Source: Orrella daihaiensis (GTDB lineage Bacteria; Pseudomonadota; Gammaproteobacteria; Burkholderiales; Burkholderiaceae_B). Taken from it: a DNA stretch of 64,000 bases. Under the pieces are notes generated by a model that was given only the letters and a program-made list of their open reading frames with translations, did no database searches and was not told the origin of the DNA. Of the stretch, positions 34,573 through 43,724 are shown piece by piece; positions within the stretch are counted from its first letter, which is position 1; each line of letters starts with the position of its first letter. The stretch covers positions 2,170,001 to 2,234,000 of the forward strand of contig NZ_CP063982.1 of assembly GCF_022811525.1 (NCBI RefSeq), written 5' to 3'. The position numbers were made by a program, and so were the translations under genes.

Positions 34573-35835
34573 TTACAAAGCCGTTGCGGGCAAAGCCATG
34601 ACAGAATCGGTGAGTTTTAACGGCTCTTGTATTAGACAAACGACAGCACCGTTGCCTTGACGCTTACCCATGGTTTCAATGACTTGAAACTGCTTGTATG
34701 CCTGTCGCGTCGGTGTCGCAGTGCGCTTGATTTCAACAGGGTACAAGGTGTCTCCTGACTCAATCAGCAGATCAATCTCGCGGCCATCCGTGTCACGGTA
34801 GTAATACAGTGGCGCCTCCTTGCCGTTATGCCAATAAGACTTAAGCACTTCGCTAACCACCCACGTTTCAAATATCGCACTAGACAAATTACCAGCCTGC
34901 AAGGATTCAGGGTCTGGCCACCGAGTCAGGTAAGCGGCTAACCCCGTATCGAGAAAATACAGCTTCGGTGCTTTGACAATCCGCTTGTTCAGATTACTGA
35001 AATAAGGTGTTAAGAGATACACCAGCCCAGAGGTTTCGAGCACTGACAGCCAGCTTTTGACAGTTTTATTGTCAACACCTAAGTCTCTAGCCAGAGTGGC
35101 ATAGTTCAGCAGCTGGCCAGTATGTGCGGCCACAATACCCAGAAACCTATTAAACGCAATGTGATCAGTGACTCGTAGCACGTCTTGAACATCCCGTTCT
35201 ATGTAGGTCTGCACATAGGATCGATAAAATGCATCGCGTGCCTGGCTACCAAGTTCATTGAGCTTGGGAAATGATCCGAGCCAAATCTGTTCATAAACAC
35301 TTTGCAAGGTGGCTTGAAGCAATGGCTCTACCCCCTCTGCGCTGACTGCTGAGATTGGCTGGTGAGCTTGCATCTCCGAGAAAACGCCAGGCACGAATGG
35401 CTTAGATTGCAACCCGCGTCCTTTGAGTTCAGCCCCAGAGAGTCCGAGCAAGTCGAGCAATCCGACCCTGCCAGCTAAACTCTCGGTCACACCCCTCATC
35501 AGGGCGAATTTCTGCGAACCTGCTAGCCAGTACATACCTGGTCGCTTATGACGATCAACCTCGACTTTGATCGCTGACAGCAGTCCCGGCGCATACTGGA
35601 TCTCATCGATAATGACAGGCGCGGGCCATTGCTGCAAAAACAAAGCAGGATCATTGACGGCCAGATCACGAGCGTTCAAATCATCGAGCGTGACATAACG
35701 TCTAAGCTCAGAGTCATCAGTGGCGCAGGTTTGCAGCAATGTGGACTTACCAACCTGTCTTGGACCGGTCACCATCACCACCGGAAACATCTTGGAGAGC
35801 GCTAACACTGACTGACGCAAAGTTCGGTCGAACAT
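34573..35835 (-). CDS. AAA ATPase with DUF4143 C-terminal domain
   Basis: A 420-residue protein. Walker A is GPRQVGKST (24-32), and Walker B is VIIDEIQYAPGL (74-85). The C-terminal half (about 190-350) is DUF4143-like, with a winged-helix-like DYATLARDLGVDNKTVKSWL-type stretch (NYATLARDLG...) and a nuclease-like end (YYYRDTDGREIDLLIESGD, then PVEIKRTA), the pattern of restriction-endonuclease-like folds. This family is common, often horizontally transferred, and of unknown function. It stands alone, in AT-rich surroundings, with no obvious antitoxin or operon partner. Confidence 0.9.
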   Translation of the reverse strand: MFDRTLRQSVLALSKMFPVVMVTGPRQVGKSTLLQTCATDDSELRRYVTLDDLNARDLAVNDPALFLQQWPAPVIIDEIQYAPGLLSAIKVEVDRHKRPGMYWLAGSQKFALMRGVTESLAGRVGLLDLLGLSGAELKGRGLQSKPFVPGVFSEMQAHQPISAVSAEGVEPLLQATLQSVYEQIWLGSFPKLNELGSQARDAFYRSYVQTYIERDVQDVLRVTDHIAFNRFLGIVAAHTGQLLNYATLARDLGVDNKTVKSWLSVLETSGLVYLLTPYFSNLNKRIVKAPKLYFLDTGLAAYLTRWPDPESLQAGNLSSAIFETWVVSEVLKSYWHNGKEAPLYYYRDTDGREIDLLIESGDTLYPVEIKRTATPTRQAYKQFQVIETMGKRQGNGAVVCLIQEPLKLTDSVMALPATAL

Positions 35836-36067
35836 AATTATTCAGTTAATTTGGACTGATAACCCAATACAACGGATTATTTTAAGTTTCAGAATGAGCG
35901 GCAATTAGCAAAAACTACCGCTCAACTAGGATGGCCACAATGGATCAGCTATGGGTTCAGCAAAGCAAACTGCACCCATTTTCTTAGATTCGTCTGTCGT
36001 TTTTTCTGTTTTTCGAGGTTGAGTTTCTTGCGGAGAATCTCTTGGCGCCAATCGGTAACTACCCAGC

Positions 36068-37141
36068 TTATCGAGCCAGTGCACTTTTACGCTCTTGGAT
36101 GCCGGGGCCATAGTGCTCATCAACCCAAGCATCGTCGTACAAGTGAGCATAACGATCGCCCCCATCACAAATCAGTGACACGATGCTCCCTCGCTCACCG
36201 TTGGCTTGCATGCGGCGCATAAGGTTGATGACCCCGATCAAATTAGTGCCGGTTGACGGCCCGACTCTGCGACCCAGCCAGTCAGACATCATGCGCATGG
36301 CCGCAATGGAATCGAGATCCTTAATGGGCAAGACATCGCTGACCACCTGACGAATAAACGAAGGCTCAACCCGAGGTCTGCCGATGCCCTCGATGCGACT
36401 TGAATGTGAGGATGTGACAGTCGCGTCACCCGTTTCGAAATATGGGTAAAACACTGAGTTCTCAGGGTCGACCACCGCAACCTGGGTTGGCAAGCGCTTG
36501 TAGCGCACAAACCGGCCAAAAGTGGCTGACGTACCACCCGTGCCTGCACCAACGACTACCCAAGATGGCACGGGGTAACGCTCATGGGCCATCTGGGCAA
36601 ACACCGATTCGGCAATGTTGTTGTTACCGCGCCAATCGGTTGCTCTTTCTGCAAATGTGAACTGATCCATGTAGTGGCCACCCGTTTGGACTGCCAGTTC
36701 ACGCGCAGCCTCATATACCTCGCTTGCTCGCTGCACAAAATGCACCTGCCCGCCGTAAAACCGAATCAGGTCACACTTGGACTGGGCGGTTGACTGCGGC
36801 ACTACCGCGATAAACGGCAGACCAATCAACCGCGCAAAATAAGCCTCACTAATAGCCGTCGATCCGGACGATGCTTCTACGAGCGTGGTCTTGGGTCCGA
36901 CCCAGCCATTGCATAGCGCATACAACAATAGTGATCTGGCCAGTCGATGTTTAAGACTGCCGGTCGGATGGGTCGATTCATCTTTGAAGTAAACATCGAT
37001 CCCGTCGAGTGCCAAGGGTGGTGGCAAATCCAATGTGATCAAGTGTGTGTCCGCCGTGCGGGTGAAGTCGCCTTCGATTTTACGAACCGCTTCCTCGACC
37101 CAGGCACGGTCAGATGAATTGAGTGAAAAAGCTGATGACAT
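36068..37141 (-). CDS. PLP-dependent cysteine-synthase-fold enzyme (Cds1-like cysteine desulfhydrase candidate)
   Basis: A 357-residue fold-type II PLP enzyme. The PLP lysine is K64 in STHPTGSLKHR. The substrate loop is EASSGSTAISEAYFARLIG, and the Gly-rich phosphate loop is VVGAGTGGTSATFGRFVRY. The C-terminal SLICDGGDRYAHLY is typical of the CysK group. The DxST-HPTGSLK pattern and the long, divergent C-terminus match the family that includes Cds1, which releases sulfide from L-cysteine. Cysteine or cystathionine synthase activity cannot be excluded. No sulfur genes lie next to it. Confidence 0.85.
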   Translation of the reverse strand: MSSAFSLNSSDRAWVEEAVRKIEGDFTRTADTHLITLDLPPPLALDGIDVYFKDESTHPTGSLKHRLARSLLLYALCNGWVGPKTTLVEASSGSTAISEAYFARLIGLPFIAVVPQSTAQSKCDLIRFYGGQVHFVQRASEVYEAARELAVQTGGHYMDQFTFAERATDWRGNNNIAESVFAQMAHERYPVPSWVVVGAGTGGTSATFGRFVRYKRLPTQVAVVDPENSVFYPYFETGDATVTSSHSSRIEGIGRPRVEPSFIRQVVSDVLPIKDLDSIAAMRMMSDWLGRRVGPSTGTNLIGVINLMRRMQANGERGSIVSLICDGGDRYAHLYDDAWVDEHYGPGIQERKSALAR

Positions 37142-37502
37142 AAAGCACCTATACCGATAGACAGTGATAGAGGAGTTTGTGAATGGTTTGGTACTAACGG
37201 TTTGCCGTGGTTATAGCACCATCAGCTCTTGTGTAGTGGATAGTGCTTGCAAGTGATGGTTGTCAGAAACAACAAGCCCTCAAATGGAGTCGATCAACAA
37301 ACTCCGGCTTTGGGACGAGAACCCCGGGTGACCGGCTGAACGGGTAAATATTGTCCGAGATCACGGGCGCCATGATTCCATCAACCTTAGCTGCAACAAT
37401 CAAACGCACACTGCGCGAGGCGATTAACGTCTAGACTTGGCGCGATGCGCATCGCATGTTGACAGCTAGCTGCTCAGCATAGGCACAGGGCAATATTTAC
37501 CT
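37142..37502. other. Unexplained 361-bp intergenic region
   Basis: No gene supported. On the minus strand a ~55-codon frame is open from about 37434 to 37271 (reading ...VAAKVDGIMAPVISDNIYP). It has no ribosome-binding site and no recognisable family. It may be a decayed gene piece or chance. A small palindrome GCGATGCGCATCGC lies near 37442. Confidence 0.35.
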
Positions 37503-38591
37503 CTAGCCCAAATCAAGCGCCAAGTTGTTTAGCTTGTTGATGTCTTTAGGCCAGCTGCGCTTTTGTGAACACTGCAACAAAATCCGTCCCCACGCCATCC
37601 AGGCATCCCAGCCAATACGCTTATCCCACGTATTACCCCAAATTGACGCTAATTGCACACCGCTTGCTGCCGCAGCCTGCGCATCATCAAACTCATCAAA
37701 CGTCAGATGCAACTGGGCCAACAACATGTAGGGCTCGGCTACCCAAGGGTTTAAGGCAATGGCTTGCTTTAAGGTTGCTCGGGTGGCATCAGGTGACACC
37801 AACGGCTGGTTTTGCTGAGCAACTGACCAGTAGAGCGCACTGGCCGCCGCCTCGTCATCGCGGTCAAGCACAGCCGTGCATTGGTTAAACACGGGTGGCG
37901 TGGGCAATATTCCCTTGATCGCCGGATGCTGCAGGATTTGCCCGAGCCTGGACATTTGACTGACACGGTACGTTGTTGGGCGCATGGGACCTGGCCATAG
38001 GCCGGCGGCCCAATGGACTTTACCCGGCAAGAACTCGTAGTCCGGATAACCCGAGTAGATGTCATCCTGCCAGCTATACCACTGCTCACAAATGTCAGCC
38101 ATGGTCATGACGGTAAAGATCGCCACATCACGGGCCGGGAGAATCAGGGTCTTACCACCGTTCTCGAGTGTCACACTGCCGTCGTCAGCGACCTTACCCG
38201 TAAAAAGGTTACGAACAAACTCAACCCGGGAAATCGTGCAGAAGGTGTAAATCAATCGCTCGACTTCAGCACCCACCAACTCGGCAAGACGCCCGCGCTC
38301 AGACTTGGGATCAAACTTCATGAGATCCACATGCGCATTTCCGTACACGCTATGCAAGAGCCCGAGTAAGCGGACCTCGTCGGGCTGCTGCCAAAGCGTC
38401 AACGTGCGGGTCACACCAATCAAATGATGACGAAATGTGCCTGCTTTGTGCCAATCTTGCCCAACGCCACGCCCAAGCACCACTGGCATCACGGCAGCGA
38501 TTTTAGGATCATCATTCATCCACTCGTCATCGAGCATGTGGATGGCTTGGGTCAACGCCTCAGGCGACAAGGTGTGCAGATCGATTTGCAT
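37503..38591 (-). CDS. DUF6817-like (HD-like) domain plus C-terminal TPR region, unknown function
   Basis: A 362-residue cytoplasmic protein. Residues ~40-150 show HHLIGVTRTLTLWQQPDEVR (split from LLGLLHSVYGN), a pattern I associate with DUF6817, which resembles metal-dependent HD phosphohydrolases through its H...LLHSVYG. Residues ~260-350 contain TPR-like helices (LKQAIALNPWVAEPYMLLAQ, then FDDAQAAAASGVQL). The ATG at 38591 is chosen because GGAATTCC lies just upstream; the frame is open back to 38699. It is divergent from the dehydrogenase gene. The function is unknown. Confidence 0.7.
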   Translation of the reverse strand: MQIDLHTLSPEALTQAIHMLDDEWMNDDPKIAAVMPVVLGRGVGQDWHKAGTFRHHLIGVTRTLTLWQQPDEVRLLGLLHSVYGNAHVDLMKFDPKSERGRLAELVGAEVERLIYTFCTISRVEFVRNLFTGKVADDGSVTLENGGKTLILPARDVAIFTVMTMADICEQWYSWQDDIYSGYPDYEFLPGKVHWAAGLWPGPMRPTTYRVSQMSRLGQILQHPAIKGILPTPPVFNQCTAVLDRDDEAAASALYWSVAQQNQPLVSPDATRATLKQAIALNPWVAEPYMLLAQLHLTFDEFDDAQAAAASGVQLASIWGNTWDKRIGWDAWMAWGRILLQCSQKRSWPKDINKLNNLALDLG

Positions 38592-38827
38592 ATCGGAATT
38601 CCGTAAAAAATGGTCTTGCCAGTCACCATGGCCAGCAGTGCTTGCCACCCATTTGTGCATGAACCCGACTAGCGTAGTGAAGTTAAGCACTTGACGCAAG
38701 CTCGATTCAAGTCGGACTCAAGTTGTGTCAGCCAAAACTTAGTGATTCACCAGCGCGCGTATCGATTAAGCTCAATATTGGTGTGAGAGCACCCAACCAA
38801 ATTCAAACCATATTCTTGAGCGGCCCT

Positions 38828-39877
38828 ATGCAAGCACAACTTGTTCGTTTTAACTTCTGGCTTGACCCAGTGTTTGATCAGATTGTTCAGGCTAATCCCC
38901 ACATCAAACAAACACTGTGCCAGTTTGAAGACGCCGATGAACAATCATGGGCAGTGATGGCTAAAGCCCACGCATATCACATCTGCGCTGCACGTGATGA
39001 GGTGCCGCCCCAGTGGCAGGTGACGTCCGAGTTTCTGGCACGCACACCGGAACTCTTGTGTGTATCGAGTTCAGGCGCGGGATTTGACCCTGTCGATGTC
39101 GCTGCCTGTACCAAGCATGGTGTGCTCGTGCTCAATCAAAGCGGCTGCAATTCGAATTCGGTGGCTGAGCATACGTTTGCACTGTTGTTGGCGTTGCGTC
39201 ATCGGGTCGGGGAGTCAGAACGCGTGATGCGGTCAGGCAACTACGGGTCTCGCGAAGATCTGATGGGCAACGAGATCCAGGGCTTGACCCTGGGCATCGT
39301 TGGGGTAGGCAATATCGGCTCGCGCGTTGCTGAAATCGCACGCGTATTTGGCATGCAAGTACTCGGCTGTGATCCGTATGTGGATAGACAGGAGTTGGTT
39401 CGTCGGGGTGTGGAGCCAGTGGGTTTAGATGAATTGATTAATCGTAGCGATGTAGTCACCCTACATTGCCCAAGAAATCATGAAACGTTAAATCTGTTTA
39501 ACGCCGAGCGGTTTGCACAGATGAGGTCAGGCGCCATCTTTCTGTCCACAGCCCGTGGCGGTATTCATGATGAAGACGCGCTAGCTGATGCACTAGCAAC
39601 AGGTCACCTATCTGGCGCCGGTCTTGATGTGTGGACGGTTGAGCCGCCTGCCGCTGACAATCCACTGCTGACCATGGAGAACGTGGTGGCCACCTATCAC
39701 ACTGCAGGCGTAACCCATGAAGCCAGACGCAATGCAGCGCGCATGGGTGCTGAGCAACTGTGTAATTTGTTTACCCCCGGCAGAGCACCAACCCGACCAC
39801 CGCGGCTAATCAACCCCGAAGCATGGCCTTTATTCGAGAAACGGTTCGCGAGGTTTATGTCGGGATCTGGCATATAG
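38828..39877 (+). CDS. D-isomer-specific 2-hydroxyacid dehydrogenase (SerA-like)
   Basis: A 349-residue NAD-dependent dehydrogenase of D-2-hydroxy acids. NSVAEHTFALLLALRHRVGE is the conserved helix before the nucleotide domain. The dinucleotide loop is LGIVGVGNIGSRVAEIAR with the NAD-selecting Asp in GCDPYVDR. The catalytic Arg is in STARGGIHDEDALADAL, and the catalytic His is in YHTAGVTHEARRNAA (the usual form is PH-x-A/G-G-x-T). The Met at 38828 has GAGCGG upstream and fits the fold; the frame extends back to 38723 with a weak GTG. The substrate (phosphoglycerate, glyoxylate-type or other) cannot be told. Confidence 0.88.
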   Translation: MQAQLVRFNFWLDPVFDQIVQANPHIKQTLCQFEDADEQSWAVMAKAHAYHICAARDEVPPQWQVTSEFLARTPELLCVSSSGAGFDPVDVAACTKHGVLVLNQSGCNSNSVAEHTFALLLALRHRVGESERVMRSGNYGSREDLMGNEIQGLTLGIVGVGNIGSRVAEIARVFGMQVLGCDPYVDRQELVRRGVEPVGLDELINRSDVVTLHCPRNHETLNLFNAERFAQMRSGAIFLSTARGGIHDEDALADALATGHLSGAGLDVWTVEPPAADNPLLTMENVVATYHTAGVTHEARRNAARMGAEQLCNLFTPGRAPTRPPRLINPEAWPLFEKRFARFMSGSGI

Positions 39878-39989
39878 ACATACGTACCTTTACGTCCATG
39901 GTCTTAGCCGTTTGTCCCAGAATCGCTTTAACATCGCAACTAGACGACATTGATACGTGCATGCAGATACGAGTGTTGAGCAATATTGA

Positions 39990-41102
39990 CTAGCGCCCCA
40001 AATACTGAACTGCCAAATCAGGGAAATCAGTAAATACGCCGTCGACCCCCACCTGCTTAAACAACAATTCATGTAGTTCATCGATGCTGTTGACTCCCTT
40101 GGGCAAAGCATCAGCTCTAACTGTGTAGGGGTGTACGACCAGACCGCGGGCTTGAGCCTGCTTAACAAGTGCATTGGGCGCAAGCTTGGCATCATTGCTA
40201 TCGAACAGCATGCCAATGTGGGGCCCGATACCATCGGCATATTGGGCGATCACCTCCATAGCACCGGGTGCGAGCATCCAATCGTAGTCATAGTTGGCCC
40301 ACTGACCATTCGGTAGTCGCTCTTGAGTAAGTTTCCAATTGGTGCGGGCAATCAGTTGCACCAATGGTAAATCCATTTGCATCTGGGGCATGAGCTCAGT
40401 CTTCACCCGTTTAAGCTCATGGGGATCAAATGACTGCAGATAAACTGAACCGTCGTTTGTGGTGTAGCCATGATCCTTAAGCGTTTGCAGAGTAGCTGCA
40501 GCAATGTCTTGGCCATTCTGATGATGAAACGAGGGGGACTTGATTTCCGGGTAGATGCCAACCGTCTTGCCGGTGGTGCGGTTCAGCTCCCGAATAAGTT
40601 CGAGTTCTTCAGCAAATGTATGGATACCGAAGTGAGATTTGTGTAGACCAAACCGCCCGGGAAATGCCATTGTCGGGTCTGCAGCGTTATCGGTCTTGCG
40701 ACGCTCGGTGATCTTGATCTGCCTGAGTTCATCCAGCGTGAAATCAACCACGTAATGACGTCCGTCCTCACGTGCGCGTTCCGGAAATTTTGTGGCGACA
40801 TCCGAGACTCGATCAAGATATAAATCATGCAACACAACCAACTCGCCGTCTCTGGTCATCACCAGATCCTGCTCAAGGTAGTCAGCACCCATGGCATGTG
40901 CCATGGATTTGGCGGCAATCGTATGTTCGGGCAAGTAGCCACTCGCACCCCGATGGGCGATGACGATTTGTTGCGCGAGGGCTGCCATTTGAAACAACAT
41001 CAACAGCACACCCGACAGGACACGGATAGACCAAGCGCCAGCTCGCTTTGGGCAAGTACTAACCACACCGGAAGAAAAAAATCGGCTCGATTGGTATCTC
41101 AT
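39990..41102 (-). CDS. glpQ: Glycerophosphodiester phosphodiesterase, GlpQ type, exported
   Basis: A 370-residue enzyme with the same core as the one at 18345-19379: IAHRGASGYLPEHTIAAKSM (first catalytic His), then LVMTRDGELVVLHDLYLDRV with metal-binding acidic residues and the second His, and GIYPEIKSPSFHHQNG. Unlike that paralogue it has an N-terminal hydrophobic export segment (VLSGVLLMLFQMAALAQ, about 28-44), so it should act in the periplasm. Its product, glycerol-3-phosphate, can be taken up by UgpBAEC (inference). The N-terminal region before the hydrophobic core is long (about 27 residues), so the true start might be internal. No Pho box was seen upstream. Confidence 0.92.
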   Translation of the reverse strand: MRYQSSRFFSSGVVSTCPKRAGAWSIRVLSGVLLMLFQMAALAQQIVIAHRGASGYLPEHTIAAKSMAHAMGADYLEQDLVMTRDGELVVLHDLYLDRVSDVATKFPERAREDGRHYVVDFTLDELRQIKITERRKTDNAADPTMAFPGRFGLHKSHFGIHTFAEELELIRELNRTTGKTVGIYPEIKSPSFHHQNGQDIAAATLQTLKDHGYTTNDGSVYLQSFDPHELKRVKTELMPQMQMDLPLVQLIARTNWKLTQERLPNGQWANYDYDWMLAPGAMEVIAQYADGIGPHIGMLFDSNDAKLAPNALVKQAQARGLVVHPYTVRADALPKGVNSIDELHELLFKQVGVDGVFTDFPDLAVQYLGR

Positions 41103-41264
41103 AAGCGATGGAACAAAACAAAATCAGGATTAGAAACTTACAGATAATGCCGTGCACTACGCTCTGGTTGCACTACACTTTTTAGCAGAGGTTTGGCAAA
41201 CAAGCCACTTGACTTAGCCAAAACCATCAGCTCGAAAAACACTCAAACCAGGCAGTGACATGTC

Positions 41265-41795
41265 ATGCAAACAAGACCTATTCTGAAATACGTATTCATG
41301 CTGACTTTATTACTGACTGGCGCGACGGCGCTAGTCGGGTGTGGCGCCATGTCACCACCGAAACCCTCGGCTGAACGCTCGGTATTCCCTAACCCGACCC
41401 ACTGGCAGGCCTTAAGCCGAACCGCCTCTGGCGTTACAGGTGATATTACGCTGACCAATACGACACTGACGTTCGGCAATCAGGCATCACTGAGAATCTC
41501 ACCAATTGAACATGATGCTGACACCGGACAGACACTGTTTCGGGTTGACAGCAAAACCAATCCAGAATTGCTCAATGGTAACTTCATGTGTGGTGGCAAA
41601 CCGATTGACTATATTGTGGTGCAGGTCACTGGTGACGTACCTGGGCAAAGTGACATGCAATTGATGGCCTACTACTACCCAGGACCCATGCAGCTAGCGG
41701 ATCTACCATTAAAAGACCAGAACGATTTGAATCGGATGATGTGCGCGCTCTATACCTATGTGGGTATAGAGAGCAAACCGATGAAAGCCAAATGA
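41265..41795 (+). CDS. Predicted lipoprotein, unknown function
   Basis: A 176-residue protein with a lipobox: the hydrophobic run YVFMLTLLLTGATALVGCGA places the acylated Cys at residue 26. The mature part is polar, with no family I recognise; FMCGGKPIDYIVVQV and a C-terminal MMCALYTYVGIE carry two further Cys that could form a disulphide. It lies 16 bp before the HtrA-like gene, so the two are probably co-transcribed. It may be an envelope-stress companion (inference). Confidence 0.75.
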   Translation: MQTRPILKYVFMLTLLLTGATALVGCGAMSPPKPSAERSVFPNPTHWQALSRTASGVTGDITLTNTTLTFGNQASLRISPIEHDADTGQTLFRVDSKTNPELLNGNFMCGGKPIDYIVVQVTGDVPGQSDMQLMAYYYPGPMQLADLPLKDQNDLNRMMCALYTYVGIESKPMKAK

Positions 41796-41811
41796 AAGCA
41801 GGACATGTGAA

Positions 41812-42876
41812 ATGATGCGTCGCCTATTGAGCTGCCTATTGCTGTATTTGCCACTATCGCTTACCAGCGCCCCCGTAGCAGCCCAATACGAGGCGTTGGT
41901 CGCCTATGAAAAAGCCCTCATCGAGCTATTTGAGCGCTCACGAGACTCCGTTGTCTTTATCAGTACAAGTCGCACCGTACGCGATGCCTGGACTCGCAAC
42001 CTGACCACCATTCCTCGAGGATCAGGGTCAGGTTTCTTGTGGGACGACAAAGGGCACGTCGTGACCAATTTTCATGTCATTCAAGGCGCCTCGCAAGCCA
42101 CCGTGACACTGGCAGATAGTCGTGAATATCAGGCTCGTCTTGTGGGTGCAAGCCCAGCCCATGACCTGGCAGTTCTGCGGATCGATACCAACTTTAAACG
42201 CCCGACCCCAGTGCCATTAGGGACCAGCAACAACCTGCGTGTGGGTCAGCATGTCTATGCGATCGGCAACCCGTTTGGTCTGGATTGGACACTGACCACG
42301 GGTGTGATCTCAGCGCTGAACCGATCATTACCCAATGAAAACGGTACCCGTATTATCGAGGATCTGATCCAAACCGATGCGGCCATCAACCCCGGTAACT
42401 CGGGCGGGCCGCTACTTGACTCTCGCGGACGGTTGATTGGCATTAACACGGCGATCTACAGCCCATCCGGGGCATCGGCTGGCATCGGGTTTGCCGTGCC
42501 CGTCGATACGGTTGCACGCGTGGTTCCACAGTTGATTAAGACCGGCCAATACAATCCGCCCGTGTTGGGCATTGAGATCGATGATCAACTCAACCGGCGC
42601 TTGGTTCGTGCACTCGGAACCGAGGGCGTTTTTATCTTGGGGGTTCGACCGAACTCGGGTGCAGCGCAAGCTGGCCTGAAGGGACCAACCCGAGATCGCA
42701 GCGGATCAATTGTGCCGGGCGACATCATTGTCTCAATCAACGGGCAGGCCGTGCCATCAGTGGCCAAGCTGCTGTCGACGCTTGATGCCTTTCAGCCTGG
42801 ACAGACTGTGCGCCTTCAAATCCGCCGAGGACAACAGACTATTGAGAAGTCTGTGAAGCTACAGGCCGCAGGTTGA
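41812..42876 (+). CDS. HtrA/DegP-like trypsin-type serine protease with PDZ domain
   Basis: A 354-residue exported protease with signal peptide (cleavage near AAQ, residue 25). Catalytic triad: H88 (VVTNFHVIQG), D118 (AHDLAVLRID) and S197 (INPGNSGGPLLD). One PDZ domain occupies about 255-350 (GVRPNSGAAQAGLKG, then GDIIVSINGQAVPSV). Single-PDZ S1C proteases of this size resemble DegS or the short HtrA-like enzymes. Without a transmembrane anchor it is probably periplasmic. It likely degrades or senses misfolded envelope proteins. It converges on the GST gene; an AT-rich weak stem (AAATC/GATTT followed by T's, 42911-42932) lies between. Confidence 0.92.
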   Translation: MMRRLLSCLLLYLPLSLTSAPVAAQYEALVAYEKALIELFERSRDSVVFISTSRTVRDAWTRNLTTIPRGSGSGFLWDDKGHVVTNFHVIQGASQATVTLADSREYQARLVGASPAHDLAVLRIDTNFKRPTPVPLGTSNNLRVGQHVYAIGNPFGLDWTLTTGVISALNRSLPNENGTRIIEDLIQTDAAINPGNSGGPLLDSRGRLIGINTAIYSPSGASAGIGFAVPVDTVARVVPQLIKTGQYNPPVLGIEIDDQLNRRLVRALGTEGVFILGVRPNSGAAQAGLKGPTRDRSGSIVPGDIIVSINGQAVPSVAKLLSTLDAFQPGQTVRLQIRRGQQTIEKSVKLQAAG

Positions 42877-42943
42877 TTTGTTTGAAAAAAATGCTGAAAT
42901 GCATATTTAGAAATCATTTAAGCGATTTTTTTAATCAACCTAG

Positions 42944-43546
42944 TCAAGCTGGCTGCGTTGCTTTCATCGATGGTCGTTCGCTAAACGCATTAGTCCATTT
43001 GGCGAGATTCGGGCGGTTAGCCAACCACTGCCCTTCCGGATGCCTGAATGCCAACCACTCGAGAGTGCACGCCAAGGCAATCGCGCCGATTGTGGGTTCT
43101 TTGGGCAAAGTTTGTGGATTTGCCTCCAACTGATCAAGTGTGCGGTTGATTTTGCCGAACTGCTTGTCGTTCCAGTCTTGCCACTGCAAGTGCTCAGGAC
43201 GGGTTTTTTCCATACGAACGGCATAACCCGCGTCAAGCATGCCTTGTGCTGTAGCCGCAAAACACTTGTCAGCCAGGTCAATGACCTTACCTGGACCGGT
43301 TGCACTCGATGTATAGCCATCCAGATATTCGCAGATCACCGGTGAGTCATGAACCACCCCATCTGCTTGTGTCTCAAGCGCAGGCACTCTACCTAGCGGA
43401 TTAACCTTCATCAGTGGCCCCGCGAGATCAGCGGTGCTGACTTCGACCAATTCAATCTGATCGGCAATGCCACGCTCAATCGCCAGCACACGCACTTTAC
43501 GCGCGTACGGAGAGTTTGGTGAATAGTAAAGCTTCATTTGAGCCAT
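42944..43546 (-). CDS. Glutathione S-transferase family protein
   Basis: A 200-residue cytosolic protein. The N-terminal thioredoxin-like domain (about 4-80) begins KLYYSPNSPYARKVRVLAIE and contains the glutathione-binding NPLGRVPALE and DSPVICEYL (the usual ES/DS motif). The all-helical C-terminal domain follows (about 90-200). The active-site Ser is probably within SPNSPYARKV. The family detoxifies electrophiles or reduces disulphides. Met-4 (43537) is an alternative start. Confidence 0.9.
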   Translation of the reverse strand: MAQMKLYYSPNSPYARKVRVLAIERGIADQIELVEVSTADLAGPLMKVNPLGRVPALETQADGVVHDSPVICEYLDGYTSSATGPGKVIDLADKCFAATAQGMLDAGYAVRMEKTRPEHLQWQDWNDKQFGKINRTLDQLEANPQTLPKEPTIGAIALACTLEWLAFRHPEGQWLANRPNLAKWTNAFSERPSMKATQPA

Positions 43547-43724
43547 CGGATGTCTCCATGATGAGTGTCACTGTCAAAGGCGTTGTTAAGCGCCAAATAA
43601 ACTTCTGCTCACTCTAAGGGATAGGCAGGGGGCAACACAAGAGATTATTGGTGGCGTCATTAGCAGTTACTTGTAAAGTGACATCCGATCCCCTGCTCTT
43701 ATGAATGCTTTTCGCCAAATCCAA

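Noticed and set aside
34406..34660. Plus-strand frame between the DUF4214 and AAA genes
   Set aside because: No ribosome-binding site, overlaps the end of the AAA gene, and composition is unlike a protein.
35926..36168. Minus-strand frame with a Lys-rich C-terminal half, overlapping the end of the PLP enzyme gene
   Set aside because: Its only start codons lie inside the PLP enzyme gene, there is no ribosome-binding site and no family is recognised.
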